Shown one piece after another: positions 23,740-35,590 of a DNA stretch of 64,000 bases. Position 1 is the first letter of the stretch. Each line of letters starts with the position of its first letter. The stretch comes from Valencia hispanica (Eukaryota; Chordata; Actinopteri; Cyprinodontiformes; Valenciidae). The translations under genes were made by a program, and so were the position numbers. The notes under the pieces were generated by a model. The model made no database searches. It had not been told where the DNA came from and was given only the letters and a program-made list of their open reading frames with translations. The DNA is taken from the NCBI GenBank assembly GCA_963556495.2, contig OY747710.1, positions 41,737,000 through 41,800,999 of the forward strand, given 5' to 3'.

Positions 23740-25997
23740 CAGCCCCTTGAAGAAGTAAACTTTTCCACATTGTTTCATTTTACAACCATTGACTTCAATG
23801 TATTTGCTGGGATTTTCAGTAATCGACAAAATAAAACATGGCTGTCAATATTTTTTTCAAGTAAAGTTTTTTTCTCGGATTTGCATTTAGTCGCTTTTAC
23901 TCTATCCCCAAGTGAAATCCATTGCAGCCAGTTACCCAAGTCACCTAATTAGTAAACAGGGTCCAGCTGTGTGTAATTTAATCTCCGTATAAATACAGCT
24001 GTTCTGTGAATGCTTCAGAGGTTTGTTGTTAGGGTTGGGCGATGTCCCCCAAATTGGCAGTTGATGATGTTTACACTAAAACATCGCGATCGACGATGAT
24101 ATCGTCGCCTCGGGGGGGGGGGGGGGAGACTTTTAAAAAAATTTTAGTACATCTCTTTACATAGGCCTAAAAACTTTTCATTTATAAAGTAAGAAAAATC
24201 TTAATTTCGTAAACGGTACTTTTGTTATTTTACTACACTAATACATTATAAGTTTTAATATGTTGTACGTTTCAACTTGTAATACATTTCACGCAGCTGC
24301 GTGAATCACTGAAAGAAATAATGAAGTGGCCACTTAAACGGGACCCACTGTACTCACCCGGGCTTTTTAATATGTGGCACTCGGTTGCACGTAGGGGAAA
24401 AAAAAGAGTGATTAACCGAGCTGTAAAGCATAACAATGTATTTTCGTGCTGGACCAGTCGCTGATGCCAAAAAGTAAAAAAAAAAGAAATAAAACTTCCG
24501 GATTTTGTCCTCAATCACCCATAAGGAAGGCGGTCAGGATCCACCTACTACTCTAGGTCGTTCTCCTCCCAGGTAACAGACTGTGCGGCGGTCCTCGCTC
24601 GCTTCTCAAAACAGAGGTGAACGGTACTCACAGGCGAGCCAGCGCGAGGCACATCTGCCTCGTGCTGGCTGTCTGCCGCTCGCAGTTTTGCTAGAGACGT
24701 GTGCGCAAGTCATTGCTCGCGGTGTTCCGGCCAGTGGGTTTAGTCCTTGCTGTCCTGCCTCAGCTCCTTTTATGTGCAGCCTAACAAGTTTTTGCACACC
24801 TGTAACAAAGCAGCTGATTGCTGCTCTCCTCCTCCTGGCTCATCCAGATAAGTTCAGTTTTTCTCTCGGAGCTTCACAGACGGAAAACAAATGCAAACAA
24901 AACACACCAAATCCACACAAACAAACCATGCAAAATAAATACAACATACAAATATTTCCCACTGTGCAACACATACGCATTAGTTAACCTATATTCTCAA
25001 TGTTTACAGAGCAGTCCCTGCAAAGATTTTACTTAAACTATAGAAGAGACTATAGGATTAGCGTGTGTCTGACAGGGTGGGGGGCGTGGCATCACGATGG
25101 TGGCTCTCCATTGTGATGTCGGTCAGCCATCACAATGGACGATGACATCGTACATCGGCACAACCCTATTTGTTGTAGAACATTAGACCAAGGAATCTAC
25201 CACACAGGACAGATACTGTTTTGAACTTATTGCAGTGTCCCATCTATCTTCTGAAATTACAGTATGATACAACTTCAAACTTAGAATCTCTTGACTGGAC
25301 AGCTATTGGTACTGGACTCCTAAGATCTGAGAAGTCCCATTTGCATTTTGCTACTACGAACCATGCTAGGGGCACAACAAGCTTGCGGAAAAGGGTACTC
25401 TGGTCAGATGAGACCAAAATTCAACTTTCTGCCACAAAGGATGTGTGTGGAATGACTAACATTACAGATTACCCTAAATGCATCATTCCCAATGTAAAAT
25501 ATAGCTGAGACGGTGAAGCTGATCAATGTTAATGGGAAGATGGATGGAGTAAACGGAAAAATTATTATTAGAGGCTCTGGAACACTTCAGGCTGGCTTGG
25601 AAGTTTACCTCCAGTGTGACTCCTAACATGCAGCCAGACGGTTTTAGAATAGAGCAGCATAATGTATCTAATTGAAGGTCATTTAAAAAAACAGATCAGT
25701 AAAATTAGGTCTTTGTAATGAAAGAAATGATGAAAGAAATTTTTCAAAAAAACTAAGAAAATGAAGTGATTTAGGAAAATGTGGGTAAATTATAATTATT
25801 TCTATTGCATTATTCATCAATAACACCATTTCATCCATGTCTGAATCTAATTGAAATGGTCCAGTTTTGACATACTTTTTGCAATCCATTCCACTTCGCA
25901 ATTGGGCTCAAGACCCACTTAAAGTCATTGAGTGTTGTGTTAGTAATTTGAAAAAAACTCAAAAGTTCAATGAGTGTGAATACTTTTGCAAAGTACT
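23740..25997 (+). mobile_element. Tc1-like DNA transposon relic, split by a hAT element
   Basis: The left end CAGCCCCTTGAAGAAGTAAAC follows TA at 23738-23739. The right end reads GAATACTTTTGCAAAGTACT near 25997. The leader phrase TATAAATACAGCTGTTCTGTG precedes the nested hAT and the next phrase, GAACATTAGACCAAG, follows it. Most of the transposase gene is deleted; remaining pieces include CTCTGGTCAGATGAGACCAAA (catalytic-domain region, W-S-D-E-T-K) near 25400. It is the same family as 1-614 and 58690-59537, in opposite orientation. Confidence 0.85.
24030..25168. mobile_element. Non-autonomous hAT element nested in the Tc1 relic
   Basis: Terminal inverted repeats TAGGGTTGGGCGATGT (24030) and, reverse complemented from 25168, TAGGGTTGTGCCGATGT. 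An exact 8-bp duplication TTTGTTGT flanks it at 24022-24029 and 25169-25176, diagnostic for hAT. The 1139-bp interior has CGAT-rich subterminal sequence (ATCGCGATCGACGATGATATC region, mirrored near the right end) and a GC-rich middle (24540-24860) with open frames that resemble no transposase. It includes a poly-G run near 24112-24126. Confidence 0.9.
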
Positions 25998-27639
25998 CAT
26001 CCATGCCTGATGCATGTGTTCCTATGTCTCTGTGGGGGCCACTCATCAGTCGTTGTCTTTGGCAGAAACACCGAATTTAAATGCAGAGGTAGAGTGAGGG
26101 TGTTGACCTTATTCTGTGAGGCCATGCCAGGCCAACCTCCAAGTGGCTGGGCCACATCGTGGGATGGCTCTCGCAGCTGGGAAAACAGGCTCCATAAAAA
26201 CCAAGTGGTTTGAATCGCTGGAAGTCCGCGATTCACAGAGAGGCCAGGAGGAAAAATGGGGTGACAGGGATGAGACGGGCTACAGCGGGAAGGAGCCGAA
26301 TAGAAGAAGAGACGGATCGAGAGAGCAAGAGCAGAGCTCCATGCTGCTCATTAGGTTTGGGTGTGTATGGGAACGGCAGTAAACATGACATTTCTTCTGC
26401 AGCTAGCGGAACGACTCCGGCATCAAATAACAGCCCTGCAGTACAATGAGTAGTAAAGCTGTGGCCACCGGAGCTGTCGCCCTGCCCAACTGCCATCAGC
26501 TGCCACCAACCAGGAGTCCAGGATTTGACTCTGATCCAGTGCTGCACCAAAGAGCACGATGTCTCTACTAGTCAACACAAGTTGGGTTTTCAACCAAATG
26601 AACATTAAAATATTTTTCTATTAAAAAAAATACTTTAATTGGCTCTTTACTTTGTTATTAAAGCAAAGTCCTGTGTGAAACTTTGCTCGTTTATCTACCC
26701 AGCCACAGTTTCCTTGCTGGCACTTAAATCAGACAAGGCTCCGGGTGTGTATCCTTGTTTTATCATATAATTATTGTCTGGGAAAACTCTTCTAGTAAAA
26801 TGATAAGTTTACTCATTTATAGGCTGGCTCTTTTAGAAATAGTTTTTTTTTCTCAGAAGCTTGGTGGTGTTTGGAAAGAGAAGGGCTTCAAAATGGTTTG
26901 TCTCTGAAGCAGAGCAAAATGTGTAAAAGTGTCACACACACATGTTTGTGTGTTTCCTTTTGTTCAGTTTTTCTGTTAACCCACTATCATTTTCCCTGGA
27001 CACTTGGTCTTTATATTTCTATATGCTTTGCTCTTTCACTGCTTAGATTTTGGTAGGAGAGATTTCCTTGGTTGGCTGGACTTGAGCCTCTTGGTAATGA
27101 ACTGATCAGGCACATGTCCCTGGTTCGACCATAGCAACAAGATGCTCACTGGAAGCACATCTTCCTGAGGTCATATTGGAAGATTCATGACATGTTTAAC
27201 TGTCCTTCCCTCATTAAAGACATATTATTTCTCCCCTTGTGAGCTTCTAACTTATCATCTCCTTACACCGTCTATTGTACTTCCTATGACTATACAGCAA
27301 TCATAAAAGTCTTGGCTTTACCCCTACTTTGAGGTTTTTTTTGTCATGAAAGGTGCATTTCGTGGGCTAGTAAGAGGACTGTATGATTTAGGGGGAGAAA
27401 AAGGATCTTGCTTTGGAATGTTTGAATGGCCCTGTCTCCTGGAAGCCCATTTGGCAACAGAAAGCAACTGGGTTAACGAGCGAAATTACTGTGCTAAAGA
27501 TCTGTCACAGTCTACTGTCAAATGTAAAAACAAAAGCATCCATCTGTATGTCCTTTTGCCATCTTTTGGAATTGATTCTAAGAGAAGGACAATTAAATGC
27601 AGTTTAAAGATGAAGCAACATGTAGGTTAAGACTTTAGT
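25998..27639. other. Non-coding stretch
   Basis: The 26030-26560 part is GC-richer and open in several frames, but no frame resembles a known protein. The rest is AT-rich. Nothing supported. Confidence 0.4.
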
Positions 27640-27790
27640 GCCTTGTAAAAGTGTACATGCTGCTTTTAACTTTTGCATATTTGCACATTTGTATAAGTGA
27701 AAGACTAACACAAAGTACTGCATAATGCGAAGTGGAAGACAATTAATTGGTTGTGGATTTTGATTTAAAAAAATCTAATTTGGGGGTTTG
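27640..27790 (+). mobile_element. Tc1-like terminal fragment
   Basis: TTTAGTGCCTTGTAAAAGTG followed by CACAAAGTACTGCATAATGCG matches in pattern the terminal region of the Tc1 family seen at 23740. It has no coding sequence. Confidence 0.5.
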
Positions 27791-27846
27791 TAATGAATTA
27801 GTCTAATTTTCTTTTATTTTTATTGCATAGTTGTTAAATAGTGGTA

Positions 27847-27960
27847 CAGGGGACCCCCGCCTATTTGCCGCTTCGGTATTCACGGATTCATCTATTCACA
27901 GAAAATCCACCAATTCGCTTATTTTTTGTTAACTCCTATCTAAAATATTCCAAAGATAAT
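27847..27960 (+). mobile_element. Pogo/Tigger-like element, left end
   Basis: CAGGGGACCCCCGCCTATTT begins after TA (27845-27846) and continues CGGTATTCACGGATTC. This is the inverted counterpart in pattern of 17715-17753. The right end and any transposase were not found nearby; the following few hundred bases may belong to it. Confidence 0.5.
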
Positions 27961-28974
27961 GCAGCTTGGGAAGTTGGAAAAAAACTGTCAAATGCTGGTT
28001 GACCTGCTATTGGCTAGCGTTTGCAAAGCAGCCAATCCAGGAGCTGCATTTATTTTCCACTCAGACCTCTGCCAGGGCCACTCATTCCCTCCCACCCCCA
28101 TGTTGTTACCTAATTCTAACTTTTGGTACTTTTCCAATAAATTGTCTGTTAATGAGACTCATGGCTGCGATCTTCCACAGGAGAGCGGAGATTCAGGGGT
28201 GTTGCGCAAAGGGAGCTGCTTGTGAGCTCTCGGAAACACGAGAGGAGTGTAGGTTAGCACCGCTGGTCAGTGGGTGGATACGCGCGTCATGTTTGCTCAA
28301 CCACAAAATGTAATAGTTCTATAACCAACAGTTACATACTGCTGACATTGAAGTGGGCGGTATGGGTAAATTTCACTTGTTCTTGGTCCCACTGCGGACA
28401 TCTGAAAATTTCATTGAAGTCTGTCCATAACTTTTTGAGTACAGACAGACAGACAGATGGGCACGAGACGTGCATCCAGGGTGAAGCTTTGCTGGCAGCA
28501 GAACTGTCACAAGACATTTCTTTAAGAAGACGGCCCCTGGCCATCTCAGACGTCGATTCACAGCCTTTGTTGCCTGCAGACGGAACCGTGATTCCAAGGC
28601 ACAGCTTTTGCCCACTTTTGGACACAGTTTCTTCCCCTTTTTGTGTTGACTGGACGTTAGTTACTCCTGAACTGACAAGTCCTCTCAAAGTAGGATCAAA
28701 CCTATTCATTTTATTTCCCGTTTTATGTGTCTGGGCAGAAATGTAGGTCAGAATGATTTAGAAATCGTTCCTTGTTGGTTTGATGTGTTTTTGAACTCCG
28801 AAACCACTGTTTGCTCACTAGCACCGCCGCACGCTTCTTTGTGACCCGCTTTATTTGCTGTGTGTTTAAATTGGTTGTATCCTGAGCGTATCCCCTGTTT
28901 ATTAGTCTCTCTTTCCATCTCTCTTTTCTCCCCCCACACTCTTCCACATTTGATGATATTTGATTCTAGAATTG
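27961..28974. other. Non-coding stretch, unassigned open frame
   Basis: A 158-codon plus-strand frame (28270-28746) and an overlapping minus-strand frame are open here. Neither looks like a known protein, and a (GACA)n run at 28443-28455 lies inside. I do not call a gene. Confidence 0.4.
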
Positions 28975-29102
28975 CGCTGCTCTGGGTGGCTGCATGTTGG
29001 AGTGGCTCTGTACATATTGTTATTGTACATTGGTTCTTCTTTTTTCTTAAGGAAGATTGGAAGGATTTTTGCTGTAAATTTTACCCTTTTTGACAATTTG
29101 TT

Positions 29103-29963
29103 ATGATGCGTAACCATGGCAACAATGTGGTTTACAGTCGGGAGCAGCTGATTAACATCGCAAAAGCTGAAATAATAGCTCAACTGAAGCCACAAATCCC
29201 TGATGAGTTGATAAGGAGGAGACGTGGATGCAGAGCAGGAGCGAAAAGGAGACCTAGAAAGAGGAAGTTTAAGCTATCTTTTCCATCGATCATAATGGGC
29301 AACGTAAGATCACTGGCTAACAAGATGGATGAACTCCAAGCCCTTACAAGGACTCAGCCAGAGTACCGTGAATGCAGTGTTATGTGTTTTACTGAGACGT
29401 GGCTGCTGGATCATATCCCCGACTCCAACGTCTCTCTGCCAGGCTTCCTGACTGTACGAGCAGACAGAGATCTGAAGACGAGCAGAAAAAGGAAAGGAGG
29501 TGGAGTAGCAGTGCTTGTCAACAACAGATGGTGTCATCCAGGACATGTTACTGTGAAGTGTCGCCTCTGCAGCCCAGATGTCGAACTCTTGGCAGTGAGT
29601 TTTCGTCCATATTATTTACCAAGAGAGTTCACCAGTGTAATTTTGGCAGTTGTTTACATTCTACCTTCAGCCGTTGCCGACACTGCATGTGATGTCATCA
29701 ATTCCGTTGTTGCTAAGCTACAGACACAGCACCCTTATGAATTTGTGGCAATATCAGGTGATTTTAATCATGCCTCGCTCTCTACTACACTTCCAACATT
29801 TCAACAGTTTGTCAGCTGCTCTACAAGAGAAAACAGGACCTTGGATTTGTTTTATGCAAATGTAAAGGAGTCATACATGTCCAAACCAAGACCTCCTCTT
29901 GGACAATCAGATCACAATCTTGTTTTTCTCTGTTCAGAATATAAACCACTTGTTCAGAGGTAA
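29103..29963 (+). pseudogene. LINE endonuclease domain (286 codons, open)
   Basis: The frame starts at ATG 29103. A basic linker (RRRRGCRAGAKRRPRKRK) at about residues 38-58 is followed by an apurinic-type endonuclease: NVRSLANKMDEL near residue 67, the metal-binding Glu in FTETWLL near 99, GGGVAVLVNNRWCH, the GDFNH motif near 219, and SDHNLVFLCS close to the end. These are the hallmark motifs of the enzyme that nicks target DNA to prime reverse transcription. The domain is complete and open, ending at a TAA after PLVQR; the original protein would have continued into the reverse transcriptase. I call it a pseudogene because the downstream frame is broken. Confidence 0.85.
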
Positions 29964-29966
29964 CCT

Positions 29967-30248
29967 GTGACAAAACAAACTGTGAGAAAATGGTCACAGG
30001 AAGCTGAAGAAGCCCTGCAGGGTTGTTTTGTAACCACAGACTGGATGACTCTTTGCCAAGCACATGGAGAGGACATCAATGCCATGACTGAGTGTGTGAC
30101 TGGCTATATAAACTTCTGTGTGGACAACATCATCCCCACCAGAACAGTGAGATGCTTCCCTAATAACAAACCCTGGATCACCAGTGACCTGAAGGAACTG
30201 CTAAACAAGAAAAAAAGAGCCTTCAGGGAGGGAGACAGGGAATTATAA
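29967..30248 (+). pseudogene. LINE linker region between endonuclease and reverse transcriptase
   Basis: Continues after the stop at 29961-29963: TVRKWSQEAEEALQGCF, then NKPWITSDLKELLNKKKRAF, ending in REGDREL and a stop. The N-K-P-W-x(5)-L-K-x-L-x(3)-K-x-A-F pattern is conserved in this LINE group and recurs at 52480 in the other copy (KPWFSPKLKQLW). The frame then decays until 30527. Confidence 0.8.
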
Positions 30249-30526
30249 TTAGATCAGAGACCGCAAGGAGGCATACAGGAAGAAGCTGGAGAACAAACTA
30301 CAGAGGGACAACAGGAATGAGAAAGATCACAGGTTTTAAGGACAGGAAGGATTGGATAGATGGAAGTCTGGACAGAGCCAATGAACTGAACATATTCTTC
30401 AACAGGTTCAGTTCAGGAACTAGCTCAGCATCCCCCTCTCCTGTTCCCAGCCAAACAGACATCCCACTCTCCTCTGATCAACAGCTTTCCTGTTAAACCT
30501 CAGATGTTTTATCCTTCACCTCAGCC

Positions 30527-31435
30527 ATGGACTCTTCTAATTCCAGAAGTTTGACTTCAACCAAGTCAGGAAATGCTGCTACCCCCTTTGCCTTTCCCTC
30601 CCACTTGTCTGTCTCCAAAAGGCAGGTGAAGAGGCAGCTGGAGAAACTGAACCGGAACAAGGCTGCAGGTCCAGATGGTGTCAGCCCTAGAGTCCTGAAG
30701 GCCTGTGCAGAGAAGCTCTGTGGGATTCTGCAGCACCTCTTCAACCTTAGCCTAACTCAGGAGAAGGTTCCAATGTTGTGGAAGACATCCTGCCTTGTTC
30801 AAGTACCCAAAAGAACTTACCCATCAGTCATCAATGACTATAGACCCGTTGCCCTGACATCCCACATCATGAAGGTCCTGGAGAGACTCCTGTTGGCACC
30901 CCTGAGTAAGCAAACAAGAACGTATCAGGACTCACTGCAGTTTGCTTATCGCTGTGGAGTTGGAGTTGAAGATGCCATCATCCACCTACTTAAACCAACC
31001 CATTGGCATCTGGACAAAGCAAGCAGCATTGTGAGGATCATGTTTTTTGATTTCTCCGGTGCATTTAACACAATTCAGCCTGATTTGCTTTGTCAGAAAC
31101 TCCTGAAGACACAGGTGGAGCCCTCAACAATCGCCTGGATCAATGACTACCTGACCAACAGACCACAATTTGTGAGACTGAAGAATTGTGTGTCAAACCA
31201 GGTGGTCAGCAGCACAGCAGCACCACAGGGGACCATACTCTCACCATTCCTTTTCACTCTGTACACCTCAGACTTCCAGTACAAACCAGAGACCTGTCAT
31301 CTGCAGAAATACTCAGATGACTCTGCAATTGTCGGGTGTATCAGAGATGGAGGCTTCTTCAGTTTCGCTGCAATACAGACCGCTACAGGAAATCCTTCCT
31401 GCCCACAGCCACCATCATCTACAACAACTCCTTAA
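30527..31435 (+). pseudogene. LINE reverse transcriptase, partial (302 codons, open)
   Basis: Motifs in order: NKAAGPDGVSPRVLKAC (fingers), [34 protein letters not shown], the palm motif FFDFSGAFNTIQPDLL with the first catalytic Asp, APQGTILSPFLFTLYT, and the catalytic YSDDSAIVG box. After GCIRDGG the sequence jumps to the C-terminal end of the ORF in another frame (RYRKSFLPTATIIYN), showing an internal deletion of the thumb and following region. The Y-S-D-D form rather than Y-A-D-D is, as far as I recall, common in related fish LINEs. It cannot be active without the deleted part. Confidence 0.85.
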
Positions 31436-31517
31436 ATAATTAATTATATGAGCTATACCAACACTTAATTTCCCTCTGGGATCAATAAAGTATTTTTGAA
31501 TTGAATTGAATTGAATT

Positions 31518-34254
31518 TTGTGCAGCATTTTGGGTTTTGTCCGGCGGCTCAAAGAGAACTCCATTGTTCTCTGTTCCCCACACAGTTCCAATGTTAGAGC
31601 CTTAGCTTCTACCCACGTGGACAAGCTAACGCGCACAACCCCTGTTGATAAGCACCCAAACTTCTTTGTCAACTCTTGCACGTAACATAGCACGCACACA
31701 CACACTTAATCCCCCTCCCTTTTATGATAAAATCTGTGTTTTGAAGTGATTCCCTGATGCTCATTGTTTGTTACATTCACATTTGATTAATTTTCTAAGA
31801 TCGGTTTTGTAGTTAAGTTTGCATGCAGTAAAATGATGGGATTTATTGACGAAATGCATTGGCTCAGAAAAGACTGGGTGTCTGGTTCTATTTTATTTTT
31901 CTCATAAAGGAAATGGTGCCCCGAACTGTTAATTAACAAATTAAAACTTAAACTCAATCAATAATTACATTAATATTAAAATGTTGATCATAATTATTGA
32001 TGGTTGTGTAAACCAGACATTAATTTCACTCGGTGTCACAAAACTGGAACAATGGGAAGTGCTGGTCAGCAATCTTAACATATGGGTATGATTGCTTTAA
32101 TGTCAATATGGTCTTCTCTATTGATTTTATACGATGTCACAGTGTTTAAAACACTGCCCTGCAATATAAAAACATAAGAGCATCCGTTGTGCTTAAAGCA
32201 TGTGAAAAATACACTCCTTATTCAGCAGTGATGCGTTTCTCCTCAGGGAGTGGACCAACAGGGAAAACTAGGCAATGATCAAGTGCTCTGTGTAAACTAG
32301 ATGTCAACAGCTTTTGTGTACAAGTTTGTCCAAGATGAAGATTGGGTTCACCATTAGGGTGGAGTAGGAGATTGGACAGCAGCTCTGTTTATGCACCTGA
32401 CTCGAATGAGTCACGGAGCTGAGGCAAACTTAACAGCAACATGTCATATCAAGACAGCGCCCAACTCTCAGCTCCACGCCTGATTCCTCCAAACTGCGCA
32501 GATTGCCATTTGTTGTCATTGTCTTCCACTGTTAATAACTTTCACATTCCTGAAGACTGTGTCATATAATCTGTGTATTTGGCTGAACTCATTCCCCTCA
32601 TATGGGGATGAGTTGCTTAATATGCTGCCTCGGCAGGGTATTGAGTTTGACTGTCAGTTTTGCACATCAAGTATCTTTCTGCTCCTCTAAATACCCCAAA
32701 TGAATGGTTCAGTGTTGTGCACTGAGGATGCCGGCATGAGTAACCCAGCGCCGACTCTACTCTCAGTCAAGTGAGTGATAGTGGCAACGTTACAGACAGT
32801 TGTTTAAAGCTTCACAGCTAAACTGTTGACCTCAGCAGTAAAACCATGTGCCAGTTAGCATCAGGAAGAAGCCTTGGCATGCCTGTGTGTGAAGGGGAGT
32901 CACCTAATTTCCATTTACGACACCTATTTTCAGCAGGTTATATAGTTACAATAACATTTTGGTTTGTGGCCTTGAGGGCTGGAGAGGTATGCAGTGATAT
33001 CCTATATGAGTTTAAATTAATCTATACTGTTAAATTTTTTATTTCAGCACTTGGTCCAGAGTTTTTGCCCATCTACGCTTGTCTCAAGTTTCAACTTAAA
33101 TTTCACTGGGTTTTGTGATTCTTAAAATAGTACATCGTGTTACAATCATCTTGGTGATATTGTGTTGTGTTAAAGGTGTTTGTGCAGTATATTGCTGAAA
33201 TGAAATGAGCTAGTCCAGCCGCATAGAGGAGAGAAAAGGTTTGCTGAAGCTGCAGAGAACAGACATAGCTTTGGTTTGGACAAGTGGCCACTGGATAAGA
33301 TTATAGTATAGTATTGGTTTTATGCTGCGGTAGATAACGGGTGGGGTGGAGGCATCCCTCTGCAGCTAATGTCAGGTTACTGAAAACCCATATACAAATG
33401 CCTGGGAGGTGGAGACGTCTTATGTCCATGATTGTCCAGTTGGTCCTGTGTACCAGCCTAAATCAGCAGCTCAGCTCATCATGTTGTCATGTTCAGTTTC
33501 TGCATGCGATCACACACTCAGCACAAATCAAATGCCCCCTCAGGGAAGTCGGCAGATATAGAAGGCCACTGAGAGAAGCTTATGAACTACTTCCATTTGT
33601 TAACATCAGAGTACTGACTTAAGAATGGCACATCCACCTACAAGCACTTCTCTAGGCAATCTCTTGCAGTCATAAACCAATAGATACCTTCGGGAGTGGA
33701 AATGTACATTTGAAGCAGTTTTCTATCAACCCTTCAATTAGAAAAGTCCCAATAATACGTTTGTTGTTGATTTCTGAGCTTCGTCTGTTGTAGAGTTTTG
33801 ACCTGGCAATCTTAATTTTGGGTTATTCAAGTTTTTTCTAGATAAACTATAGCATACAACATACTTACCTAATATATTTTCCTTTAGTCTGAGATTTACA
33901 AACAGCTGCTAACATTCCTAAACCCAGCATGTTTTATGAAAGGACATTGAAAGCTTTAAAGGATCAAACCTAACATCTTTGATGTACTACATTCAACCTC
34001 ACTGTTACCTGTTGAAAGTCTTGCTTTTTTCCCCTTTTTTGCAGCATTATTAAACAGCAGACATTACTTGATATGCTGTGAAGAATACAGTTTGATGCAG
34101 AAAACTTGAAGTCTCCTTCACTCATTAGTAGTGTCCATGCCAAAGAGTGTAATTGTCAGCACGACCTTGTAGCTTTTGCATCTACTGATTGAAAAGAGAT
34201 TGGAATTATTTAATTTTCGACAGATCGGTCACCAGTCTGGGCCAATGGAGCTAA
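31518..34254. other. Non-coding stretch, nothing recognised
   Basis: AT-rich, presumably intronic. Small open frames (for example 32846-33118) resemble no known protein. No repeat ends recognised. Confidence 0.45.
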
Positions 34255-35590
34255 AATTCAGCCAATTCCCCTAAATTACATGTGATGTGCCTCATGGAGT
34301 TAACTTTCACAGTTATGCTGACGATACACAGTTGTACATCTCCGTGTCTCCCGATGACACACGGCCAATGGATGCACTTTTAACTGCATTTTAGACATCA
34401 AATCCTGGATGGCAGAAAACTTTCTCCAGTTCAACAAGGACAAAACTGAAGTTTGTCATTGCTCCTGAGGGTCAGAGAGAGAAACTTTTACCAAAATTAC
34501 AATCACTGCCTTTTAATCCTTCTTTACAAATGAAAAATCTGGGCATGATTTTTGACTCTGAGCTGAATTTTATCCCTCACATTAAAAACATTACTTTTTT
34601 TATCATCTACTGAACATTGCCAGAGTCCGCCCTATTCTCTCTCGGGCCAACATGGAGACACTGATGCATGCTTTTATCACCAGTAGAATTGATTACTGTA
34701 AAGCCCTGCTTTCTGGTCTTCCCAAAAAGAGTATCCGGTTTACAACTTCTACAAAATTCAGCAGCTCACGTCCTGACAAAGACCAGGAGGCGTGAACACA
34801 TTACACCTGTCTTAAACTTATTGCATAGGCTCCCCGTATGTTTTAGGATCGATTTTAAGGTTATTTTAAAGAGGCTATATGCAATTTTCTGAAATTTAAA
34901 CTCGCAACTGACACCTGTGGCCAAAAAACGGAACTGCTCTTCATTTCTCCCCGCTCTCGCAGCGCGCGCTCCTACGCTGGTCGCTCTCAATCTTCAATCT
35001 TTTTCGGGCACTTGTCAGGGGTTTAACTTTTTTAGTCTTATGTGGAGTTACTGTTGGTGTCAGAGTTGTCCTTGGTCTCTTCCGTGTATTCGCACAATCC
35101 ATTAGACTGCTTGCGAGTGTAGGCTAATTGCTGGCTAGCGGTGGTGGCAGAGTGATCTGAAACGTTTAACATGATCGCGTTTGACCTCACATTCGCAGAC
35201 AGCGCAGGAAAAATCCGACCCGACAGAAAATAGGAAAAATTGGATACAGGCTTATAGGTGCACCCACTGTGAGCTGACAAGGTGTCGGTATGATCATCAG
35301 GAGATGTTTGAGTCATAAACGGTCAAATAAAAAGGTTATTGTTACGTTTATTTTGGGGAAAAAGTTGCATATAGCCTCTTTAATGGTTTTTAAGTGTCTT
35401 TCAGAACTACTTTTACTGTATGAACCTTTGCCGTCTCTGGGCTCCTCCAGCAGCCGTCTCCTTGTTATCCCTAAAGTCAAGACACACTCATGCCAAGGCG
35501 TCTTTCCATTTTTATGACCCTCGCCTCTGGAACAGGCTGCCAGAAGACCTCAGGGCTGCAGAGAACATTCATGTTTTTAGACTCACCTTT
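34255..35590 (+). mobile_element. LINE relic (reverse transcriptase 3' half), split by a TTAA element
   Basis: Starting near ACATGTGATGTGCCTCATGG the sequence decodes, in changing frames, to the second half of a fish [17 protein letters not shown] sequence around 34310-34335, KTEV near 34443, SRIDYCKALLSGLPKKS around 34680-34735, and after the nested element a C-terminal part with RLWNRLPEDLRAAENIHVF near 35523-35580. Many frameshifts mark it as old. It is a different subfamily from the LINE at 37992. It ends about 230 bp before the BCKDHB exon. Confidence 0.8.
34870..35379. mobile_element. TTAA-flanked inverted-repeat element (MITE), 510 bp
   Basis: The ends AGAGGCTATATGCAA (34870) and TTGCATATAGCCTCT (35365-35379) are exact inverted copies. 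The flanks are TTAA at 34866-34869 and TTAA at 35380-35383, and removing the element with one TTAA restores continuous LINE sequence. TTAA duplication points to piggyBac or Kolobok superfamily. No transposase is present; a CpG-containing, GC-richer interior (34930-35000) has no recognised product. Confidence 0.85.

Larger units (their letters stand above)
28975..31517 (+). mobile_element. LINE retrotransposon with endonuclease and partial reverse transcriptase
   Basis: The element runs from a poorly defined 5' start, through an endonuclease ORF (29103-29963) and a reverse transcriptase ORF (30527-31435), to a 3' end with AATAAAG and a TTGAATTGAATTGAATTGAA tail at about 31498-31517. Such short tandem tails occur in L2-related fish LINEs of the Jockey superfamily. 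A segment between the reverse transcriptase catalytic region and the C-terminus is deleted. Several stop codons and frame changes break the original single frame. Confidence 0.88.

Noticed and set aside
24583..24987. 134-codon ORF in the hAT interior as transposase
   Set aside because: It lacks any hAT dimerisation or catalytic pattern and overlaps open frames on the opposite strand; it reflects GC-rich sequence.
28270..28746. 158-codon ORF as a gene
   Set aside because: No recognisable domain, overlapping open frame on the other strand, a simple GACA run inside, no splice context.
30527..31435. YSDD in the reverse transcriptase as an inactivating mutation
   Set aside because: Related fish LINEs, as far as I recall, commonly use F/Y-S-D-D at this place, so the Ser is probably native; the inactivation comes from the downstream deletion.
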